The notes beneath the pieces were generated by a model that did no database searches, had not been told where the DNA came from, and worked only from the letters and a program-made list of their open reading frames with translations. The translations under genes were made by a program, and so were the position numbers. DNA of 39,846 nt from Dimargaris cristalligena (Eukaryota > Kickxellomycota > Dimargaritomycetes > Dimargaritales > Dimargaritaceae): NCBI GenBank assembly GCA_027576995.1, contig JANBQC010000239.1, positions 1-39,846 of the forward strand. The letters are read 5' to 3'. This document shows, piece by piece, positions 32,373-39,846 of the stretch. The stretch's first letter is position 1. Each line of letters begins with the position of its first letter.

Positions 32373-33887
32373 ATGGTATATATTCGCTTCGCCATTATTG
32401 GCCTATTAGGCTGCATGGGCCTACCCCATTGTATTATCGCCACCCCTTTCCCTACACAGGGCTCGGGTCACCCATCGTCCAGTGGTAGTGGCGGCGGATA
32501 TCCAACTGGCCAAACGTTGGCCCTGCCACCATGGGAGGCCGGCACCTCTGGTACTATTGGTACGTTCAATGACGAACCCGTCGTCGACATTAACTTCGAC
32601 GAATTCTTCAATTTCATGGATGAACCAAGTCCCCTCAGTTCCGTATCCCAGATGGATTCAGTTTACGACGGGGGTGATGACAGGACTTTAATCGATAACT
32701 CGCCACCACCTTTCACTTCCAGTTCAACTGGGCCACCGACCAACTTTCCTTTCAACACTCAGAAACACCCCACCGATACCAATACCGAAGCTGGCTGGAC
32801 CAATGTTGCTGCTGGTTTGGCGGTGAACAATAAGCGTCCCTCGGTCGACGGCCGTGCCACGTTCCCTACTATACAGCCCCGGCGGACAATTTCACATTCC
32901 CTGCTGCCCACCAAGGCCACCCCGCCGCCCGTACGAAATCCGCCGGACCAATCCATGGAGGCTCTACTCTACCGAACTTTAGCGGCCTACCACGGCGCCC
33001 AACTCCGAGCGGACCTCGCCAAACAGGACTCAGCTCCATCGAACGCGGCCGAATCCGATGGCCAACAGCCATTATTACCCGACCCTCTGCCACCCAAGAA
33101 TAATAAGAGGGCCCGGTTGAGTTTTCCTCCCACTACTACTCCCGCGCAACGTCTTCTTCAGCCCAGCCCACCCGGTTCCCAGTCGACCCCCAGTATTAAT
33201 ATACCCCATAGTACATCCCCGGACGTACTCAACTCGCCCTATATCACCCCTAATCCCCTGCTGCCTTTCATTCGCGTTAGATGGACCAACGACGTCTTCA
33301 TTTTTGATCAGGCCACTTTCTATGCCGGACTCAGGGAGGCTTTCCTGAAACCCTTCGACTTGGAGGCGTATTTCACCGCGGCCACTCATTCGACAAACCC
33401 CGCACCCCGGTCCGAAGTCGAAACCTTGACCGTGTTCAAGACCCTGGACGTGTTCGAGAACCGACTGGCCATTCAGATGGGTACCATGGCCCAAATCGCC
33501 ATGCAGCTGTCTTCCCAAGCCCTCCAATCGACGATCCAGGAGGTATTCCCGACGCAGGTTAAGACGGACCTACTACCGACGGAAGTGCGGCGGCGGCAGG
33601 CCATGTACAAAGTCTTGGAGGATCCGACCCAGTCGGTGTATTTGGTGTATTGGGATCCGAGCCGGTTGGAGTTTGGCTTCGCCTTTATTTACCATCCCTC
33701 CGAAGGCAGCCAGGACTTTGGCCGGTTTAAAGACCAATTACAAACGCAGTACACGTTGGTTGAAGTGGGGCACATGGGCCTGGGCCTATATCTTCCTAAA
33801 CTCTTTGAGAATAGGGCCACGGAGGTATTAAAGAAAAATACGGAGTTTTTACGTGGCATTCTAAAGTATAAGGCTCCAGCAAGCTAG
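32373..33887 (+). CDS. Secreted protein of unknown family, tandem paralogue B
   Basis: Single-exon frame of 504 aa starting at the first ATG after a strong TATA box. It opens with a signal peptide (MVYIRFAIIGLLGCMGLPHC, then IIATPFP). It shares the layout of the neighbour at 29820: an acidic/aromatic motif (INFDEFFNFMDE, about 73-84), a long Pro/Ser/Asn-rich linker, a basic motif NKRARLS (about 244-250), and a C-terminal domain of about 210 residues. That domain is predicted to begin near IRVRWTNDVFIFDQATFY. Its strand-rich core TQSVYLVYWDP and FGFAFIYHP (419 onward) aligns with NQSLYAIYRDQ and RFEFVFGNP in paralogue A. The linkers have diverged almost completely while the core survives, suggesting an old tandem duplication under uneven constraint. 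No known domain, catalytic residues or membrane anchor were seen. Confidence 0.85.
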   Translation: MVYIRFAIIGLLGCMGLPHCIIATPFPTQGSGHPSSSGSGGGYPTGQTLALPPWEAGTSGTIGTFNDEPVVDINFDEFFNFMDEPSPLSSVSQMDSVYDGGDDRTLIDNSPPPFTSSSTGPPTNFPFNTQKHPTDTNTEAGWTNVAAGLAVNNKRPSVDGRATFPTIQPRRTISHSLLPTKATPPPVRNPPDQSMEALLYRTLAAYHGAQLRADLAKQDSAPSNAAESDGQQPLLPDPLPPKNNKRARLSFPPTTTPAQRLLQPSPPGSQSTPSINIPHSTSPDVLNSPYITPNPLLPFIRVRWTNDVFIFDQATFYAGLREAFLKPFDLEAYFTAATHSTNPAPRSEVETLTVFKTLDVFENRLAIQMGTMAQIAMQLSSQALQSTIQEVFPTQVKTDLLPTEVRRRQAMYKVLEDPTQSVYLVYWDPSRLEFGFAFIYHPSEGSQDFGRFKDQLQTQYTLVEVGHMGLGLYLPKLFENRATEVLKKNTEFLRGILKYKAPAS

Positions 33888-34682
33888 GCCGGCGGTCATT
33901 TTAAAATAGCGGTTTAATCAGTTCAATACCTAAGAAAAGTTCAGGACTGCCTCAACATATCTTGATTAATTACTTCGGGCATTCATTAATTAGGACTTAT
34001 TTAAACCAAAGTAAAGGTAGTAGGAGTCTGGTAGAATTGAGTGGTTCTAGCAATAAATTTAGTTAACATTTGTGACCTTGGGGTTATATATGTTGTTTCG
34101 AAAGGACATGGAGTATAATTATATAGGTTGCGTGGCGTCCAAAGTATAGTTGTGGTGATTGAGCCAACTTCCAATACAACTTTTCAGGTTGTTTTTTTCT
34201 TAGTATTTGAATTATGTCCGCAGTAGCCCGAATGAGGTTTCTTACTGGACCCTGTGGTGCTGCGGATACTCTTGGCCTCGACTGGAATTCCACAGCTGCC
34301 TAAGCCCAATTCACTGCCAATGGTTAAACAAGGCTATAAACCCCCGGCATACTCCATTGGGTGCATCGTCACCTTTTTCAATTACTTTAACTGGCACCCT
34401 AGTGCTTTTGCAATTCATCATAGTAGAATCGCTTATACTGTACTGACTTCGTGCTTGCCCGACTGGCCCTATTGGTCCCGCTACCTGAGCCTCCACCCTA
34501 GTTATTCAATTGACATTCAATCCCTCCCCTCGGGAATCTCTCCAATCACGGCGGTCTTCATTCCGGCCCACTTGCTATTACCTCGCCGTTTAGACAAATC
34601 CTGGGCCGAATTTGCAGTGGTTCAAACAGAGTCCATCATAGTTTAAGCAGCCTACCTTAACACCCGTGTCCCGACTAGCAGC
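33888..34682. other. Intergenic region before the Ufo1-like gene
   Basis: This stretch of about 800 nt holds the 3' flank of paralogue B and the promoter of the F-box gene. A TTATATATG word lies near 34084 but far from the start. Open frames at 34207-34446 and 34254-34646 (+) show no domain features. Nothing else is supported. Confidence 0.5.
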
Positions 34683-37600
34683 ATGTCGACTCATCGGTAA
34701 GTACTGGGTACCTTCAGAGTACCGGACTTAACCAGGTTATCCCATTATATTAAGGCTGCCATGGGTTCACCCACTGTGGGATAATTTATGTATCTGGCTA
34801 GGTTAAATATCAAACTGGACTATGTAGCAATTAAGTCATTACTGGGTGGCTGCCATATATCCGGGCTACTAATTCCTTAACTAAGAGCGATTTCGGACCC
34901 ATTCAAATATCTAGAGGGCAGCAGGTCTCCCGCCCTGGGCCATTTTACCATCTACCCGAGGAGCTTCTCATCCAACTATTTTCGCACCTCCCGCCAAGGG
35001 ACCTGGTAAGTCCATAATGCTTTACGCTAATTCGGCGTTAGTCCTCCGCAGTATAGTTTAATAAGCAACCGCCAGCTACTTGGGGCAGTTGGTCACTGCT
35101 ATGTAATAGTATTGGCCATCCCGATATTCAGAGCTGTTATTGTATAGGCTAAACAGTACTCATCTTACTTTTGTATATCACACTAAACACCGCATTGCTT
35201 CTTTGGGGGGTTAGGATAAATTGCAACTGGTGTGTCGTCGCTGGTTCTATGTAATTAATAGTGAAACCGCGTGGAAGGCAGCCTTTCTGCGGAATTTCAG
35301 CAAGCAAACCCCATTTCAGTAAGTTGCGACCGTTTTATTGAATCGCCCCCTTGCCCGGTTATTACTATACCCCTCCCCCTCTTTTCAATCGGATTCGGCT
35401 CTAATCCGCATGCCTATTTATTTCCCATTGTCTTTATCTATCCAGACGGCTCTCGGAGAAAAGCTGGCGACTGGAATACATCAAGCGAGTGCGTCTGCTC
35501 CGGTAAGTATCCCCCTCCACTAGGCTAGCGGGTACCATGGTCACCGGGGGTATTCCTGGCCCAAACGATTACTTTAATATCTTCCTTAGCAACCTCGTTT
35601 CCATTATTCAGACGCAAAATATCACCGTGCATCACCCAGTCCTAATCTTCTTCTACATTTATTATGACATCTATTAGGCAATGGTCGTCAGCCAAGGTCC
35701 GTAAGATTATCGTCGATCCGAAAATGGGGCTAATCACCAACTTTCAAGCTAACCTGGCTGATGACCAGTTAATGGTCGGCTCGGTACACCAAGGTACAGC
35801 ATGTCTAAATACAATTTATTTCGTAGAATATTCGATGGTATTTCAAAATACCCGGGGCCAGTTTGATCCCTGGCGATCGAAAACCCCGTTGTATTAGCCT
35901 ACCCCGGGAGCGTATTACTCTCGATCAAGCGCTAATAAGTTTGAAATCCCTATTATTTGGCATATATTGAATACCAAGGTATGGTGTGGCGATGCGATTC
36001 CCAAACCGGGTCAGTTAACCGAAATGCCACACTGTTTGCCCATGAGAATGAATTTGCGGCACCCATTTCAGCCATGACGATTGAGAGGTAAGCGTCAGTA
36101 TATTCTGAACCATCAAATTGCTAGAATGGATACACTATTTACGTTTCGGAGCTGATTTCTAATTAATATTCGGATATCCATTGCTTATTAAACCATCTCA
36201 ATTCGGCTTCTTATCTACATTAGTCGACGACTGGCGTGGGGTTTTCCAACTGGTATGATTCGAGTCGTCCAGATTCACCAAGCTAGCCGCCAACTGAATT
36301 TCAAGACCTTCCCTGCCGGGCACGATAGTCCAGTGAGCCAGCTGTGTTGGTCACATGGGAGCTCAGAGGATACCCTTGTATCGGTGTGCCCCGACGAACA
36401 CGTATTAAAACTCTGGGATGCCCGAACGGGAGTTTGCCTCGGCACTTTTAATGTGCCCACCGATGAGTGGATTACGGAGACTCACTATGACGCCCGGGGG
36501 TCGATTGTTGTGGCCAGCCAGCGGGGCCGAGTCTCGGTTTGGCCCATCCATACCGCACCCCTCCGAATCGACCGGGTAACCCCATCGACTGTGACAAGCC
36601 CTCGGGCCAATTCCGTGGACGAATTGCCTGGTCCCGCCCCTTTAGTCGCCAACCTGCCCATTCTGATCTTTGCCGTCGGACCGGCTGGGTCGATTGTTCG
36701 AATGTTTCCGCATTGGCGCTTAAAAACCGTCTACGTATGGCTGAACAGGGCGCCGTGGCTCCAGGCCTACTCATTAGAGACCGGACAGGAGCTTCTCACC
36801 TTCCGGGAATCACTGGATGCACCCACCAGCGTCCCTCCTATCACGTCTACTTCGGTGCATTGGGTTAATCGGCCCCGGGACGACCAAGTGCCCAAAATAG
36901 ATAATTCCTCTGAGAATCATGCAATATCGAATTTCGCCATTCTGGCCACTGGTCATATTGATGGCACAGTGCGGCTATGGACAACCAAGGGGAAACATCG
37001 TACATATAACGGCGATTCCGGCCTTACTGCTATTTGTCCCTTCCGTCGGTTCAAGGCCCACGATGGACCCGTCACCCATCTTTTTATCGACAGCTATAAA
37101 CTAGTGACGGTAGGCATAGACGGGGCTATTTACGCGTGGGACTGTCTGGCCCTGGAGCATATGCGCACTTTCTCGACTAAGATTTCCCGCCGCCGCCAGA
37201 GACGTCTACGCCAAATGGCCCCCGAACCCGCTGCGCTGGGCCCCATGATGGCCCCCTTTGCCGAAACACTCGCCAACCAACCCCAGGATGACCCCAATCT
37301 CACCCTCCGACTACATATCTCACAGGTCCTCAGTAGTATCTGGGAACTGCATCGGGCCACCCCCCCCACTCCATTAACCCCCCAGGCTCCCTATATTTTG
37401 GAATCGTCGCCGGTATATCACCCCCAATGGCCTTGGGAGACTTGGGCCGAGGAAGGCCCTTGGGTAGACCAACTCCACGTTCTTGACCTTTACATGGGCG
37501 TCGTATGTGGCTCACAGGCGTTTACTTGGAACCTGAGAGATGAAAACTCCCGCCAAGGTAAGTGGCTAGCTACTTATAAATATAGCGGACACGTTGTCTG

Positions 37601-38157
37601 ATGGCAATGTATAGTAGTGTCGATCCACCCATATCAGCCCGGAATAATGGAGCGTGCATATAGTTTGATGCACAGCCCTTCCATTTCTGATCAATCATTT
37701 ACAACCCGTCCATTCATCAACCACCACTTCTTTTGCATCATTTCTCCGCTTTGTAAACTACGTAGATCGTAAGAAAGGAAAGAGTCGACTCCCGGTTGGA
37801 GCAGGCCCATTCAAAGTCCAAGTTGAATTAGACCTGCAAGAGGGCCTATTAGATTACGAGCACGAGATGCGCGAAGAACAGCGGGAACGGGCAGCCCAGC
37901 AACTAATAAGGGCCCAACACTCCATCCAGGGGTTGTCCGAGGAGGAGCAGCTTAGCTACGCGATGCTCTTGTCTATGGAGTCCGATGCGGTCGCAAGCTC
38001 CGCTGGTGTTGACGAACCACCTACCGCTCGTAGTGGGCAAACCGACTCTGACCACCGACCCGCCACCGTTTCCGAGCCCATGGCGGAGAATTTACAAGGC
38101 TTGAGTGAACAAGAGTTGCTTGACTACATACTCATGTTGTCTCGTGACCAAACCTAA
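34683..38157 (+). CDS. UFO1: Ufo1-like F-box/WD40/UIM protein, SCF substrate receptor
   Basis: Eight exons: 34683-34696, 34915-35005, 35215-35318, 35446-35502, 35678-35793, 35979-36087, 36224-37557, 37766-38157. All introns are GT..AG (127-218 nt), phases agree throughout, and the product is 738 aa. The F-box (about 17-62) reads LPEELLIQLFSHLPPRDL in exon 2 and continues KLQLVCRRWFYVINSETAWK in exon 3. Exon 4 gives SEKSWRLEYIKRVRLL, typical of F-box/WD40 proteins between the two domains. Exons 5-7 hold WD-type repeats (CWSHGSS, VLKLWDARTGVCLGTF, GHIDGTVRLWT, IDGAIYAWD). The C-terminus carries a good ubiquitin-interacting motif EEEQLSYAMLLSMES (about 667-681) and a weaker second one, SEQELLDYILMLSRD (about 722-736), with Tyr for the usual Ala. 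Yeast Ufo1 has the same order, with three UIMs, and marks proteins for degradation through SCF. The 14-nt first exon (MSTH plus part of Arg) is the least certain part. AATAAA lies at 38435. Confidence 0.85.
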
Positions 38158-39190
38158 ATGTGGATAGTTGCAATGAGCATTTATATTTAATTTTATTGAT
38201 AACTTGGCAACTGGCATATAAAACGGTATGGCTGGATTCCACCTGGTCATCTACATTTACCACTATATCTCTGTGCGATATCATTGCGGGCCGCTATCTT
38301 TACCCAGTGTCTTTATTTTATTTTTTATTAATTAATTCTTCATATGATGTCTATATTTACAATATGCTAAGCAGTCGGTTGTTTTTCTTTTGAATGTTAC
38401 CACTCGTCAGTCAAGTTGTTTCCTCCATTCGGTAAATAAAATCTTTGGGCATTTAACTTGATATTATATTTATGACATCTAGAAACCCTCCTTACAATAA
38501 AACTATATGGTGGATTCCGGTCATGATCGTATTAAACTTTTATATAATACTGACACTTCCTTAATAGTAGGTATGTGCCAATTGTATAACATCCTGCCTG
38601 TATACTGGCAATAAAAAGGGGTTTTGATCCATTAGGTATGGTAAATAATATCTGATAAGCGGATAGGGGGACGCCTCAATCCTATTGTATATCCCCCAAT
38701 TATATACTGAATAACTTAGAAAAATGAAGCCTTGCGCAGAACGCATAGGCTCCACATTCGGATATTGCATGACCAAGGTGGATAAATCAAGCATCGCAAC
38801 ATTTCGAGAACCATCCTATTGCTCACAAGTGCTATGCCCAAAAGCCCCCACTAGTCAGTGGGCTGTCTTCCAAGGTCTGATTTTCAAGGTTGTTCATTAA
38901 AGATTAGTTAAGCTGGCAAAAGACGCCACGCTAATACAGAAAGGGTCAAGTTCATCAATAATGAATGTAATGATGCAATAACCGTTTAAAACACACGGAT
39001 CGGAATAGAATTAAGTGGCAACAAGGAAATAAGCATAATGGCAAAGTGTCCACCGAAGGGGGGGGGGGGGGGGGTATCCCAGCGACGAGGCTGGGTTATC
39101 ATTAGATTGGCCGACGGATGGTAGTCTCTATGGAAGGAGGAGGGGGGAGGGGAAGTCATACAGATAATAGACGAGGGGTGGGAAGGTCAT
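38158..39190. other. Intergenic region with long G-run
   Basis: AT-rich 3' flank of the Ufo1-like gene (AATAAA at 38435-38440), then about 700 nt in which no gene is supported, then a 17-base G-run at 39058-39074 and further purine-rich sequence toward the stop of the Thr/Pro-rich gene. Confidence 0.55.
39058..39074. repeat. Homopolymer of 17 G
   Basis: Seventeen consecutive G on the + strand, about 120 nt beyond the stop codon of the minus-strand Thr/Pro-rich gene, hence a C-run in its probable 3' untranslated region. Its length may be inexact because homopolymers are error-prone in sequencing. Confidence 0.8.
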
Positions 39191-39846
39191 TTAAGCGGTA
39201 ACTTTGGGGCGGGGGCGACACTTGGGCTTTTCAGTGGTAGGGGTAGGGGACGATTCCGTAGTGGTAGTAGTGGGTGGGGTAACATCAGTGTTGGCGACTG
39301 GAGTAGTATCGGTAGGAGTCTCGGTAGGGGTATCGATGGGAGTCTCGTCGGTGGTAGCATCAGCAGTAGTCTCGGTAGGAGTCACGTCGGTATTAGCAAC
39401 TGGAGTAGTGTCAGTAGGAGTCTCGACGGGAATCTCATCGGTGGTGGGGACTGGGAGGATATCGGTGCCAGTGGGGGTTTCGGTAAGAGTCACATCGGTG
39501 TTAGCAACTGGAGGAGTGTCAGTAGGAGTCTCAACGGGAATCTCATCAGTGGTAGGGACTGGAAGAATATCGGTGCCAGTGGGGGTATCGGTAGGAGTCA
39601 TATCGGTGTTAGCAGCCGGAGTAGTGTCAGTAGGAGTACCTGTGGGAGTATCAACGGGAGTCTCGTCGGTGATAGCGACTGGCGTAGTATCAGTATCGGT
39701 CGGTGTATCGGTAGGAGTCGCGTCAGTATTGGCAACTGGAGTGGTATCGGTAGGAGTACCAGTGGGCGTGGTATCCGGGGTATCAGCCGTGGTAGAGCTA
39801 GTGGCGGTGGTGGTAGCAGCAGGGGCGGCCACTGGGGTAGTGGCGG
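39191..39846 (-). CDS. Thr/Pro-rich repeat protein, 3' part (runs off the window)
   Basis: A minus-strand frame open to the right edge of the window; the start codon and any signal peptide lie beyond 39846. About 217 residues are visible, dominated by Thr, Pro, Asp, Val and Ala in degenerate tandem repeats. Recurrent blocks are TPTDTTPVANTDVTPTET and GTDILPVPTTDEIPVETP. The end is a short basic tail (EKPKCRPRPKVTA) without a hydrophobic GPI-type signal. Such composition is typical of heavily O-glycosylated, mucin-like cell-wall or surface proteins of fungi; that role is inferred from composition only. The repeats are coded with varied third positions, so the array is not very recent. Confidence 0.75.
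   Translation of the reverse strand, partial: ATTPVAAPAATTTATSSTTADTPDTTPTGTPTDTTPVANTDATPTDTPTDTDTTPVAITDETPVDTPTGTPTDTTPAANTDMTPTDTPTGTDILPVPTTDEIPVETPTDTPPVANTDVTLTETPTGTDILPVPTTDEIPVETPTDTTPVANTDVTPTETTADATTDETPIDTPTETPTDTTPVANTDVTPPTTTTTESSPTPTTEKPKCRPRPKVTA

Noticed and set aside
1..39846. tRNA and rRNA genes
   Set aside because: I looked for B-box-like words (GGTTCGANNCC) on both strands. The few matches, for example near 12758, 10700 and 24217, lie in coding sequence or lack an A box and cloverleaf arms.

Overview
The window looks like nuclear DNA from a fungus, probably an early-diverging (zygomycete-grade) one. The conserved genes are fungal-type: a Prm10/ThrE-like transporter, Mediator subunit Med1, choline-phosphate cytidylyltransferase and a Ufo1-like F-box/WD40/UIM protein. 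Introns are spliceosomal, about 130-250 nt, with GTAAGT-type donors. TATA boxes and AATAAA signals are visible. No rRNA, tRNA, CRISPR array or insertion sequence could be supported. The placement is inference from gene content only; two secreted proteins of unknown family and a Thr/Pro-rich surface protein would also fit a host-associated lifestyle.

Layout. 1-3160 has no supportable gene. 3527-5638 (+) is an intronless ThrE/Prm10 transporter. 13066-6385 (-) is one large five-exon gene that looks like three or more separate reading frames until spliced. It encodes about 1,929 aa: two Tudor-like domains, a proline-rich linker, a ZZ-type zinc finger, an extended PHD finger, a second ZZ-like finger, a GATA-like C2C2 finger, an N4/N6-type DNA methyltransferase core and a second methyltransferase-like half. 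13067-16775 is gene-poor. 16896-19337 (+) is Med1 in three exons. 21599-19629 (-) is a secreted protein of unknown family whose signal peptide is a separate small exon. 24029-24184 (+) may be a small Arg-rich protein. 26218-25205 (-) is choline-phosphate cytidylyltransferase. 26219-29405 is gene-poor. 29820-31361 and 32373-33887 (+) are tandem diverged secreted paralogues. 34683-38157 (+) is the Ufo1-like gene in eight exons. 39191-39846 (-) is the 3' part of a Thr/Pro-rich repeat protein running off the window.

The genes do not form a pathway; this is ordinary eukaryotic gene order mixing housekeeping and accessory genes. The item most worth attention is the chromatin-reader/DNA-methyltransferase fusion, which would physically join histone-mark reading to DNA modification. 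Second is the tandem pair of secreted paralogues, which share a KRAR basic motif in a disordered linker followed by a conserved C-terminal domain.
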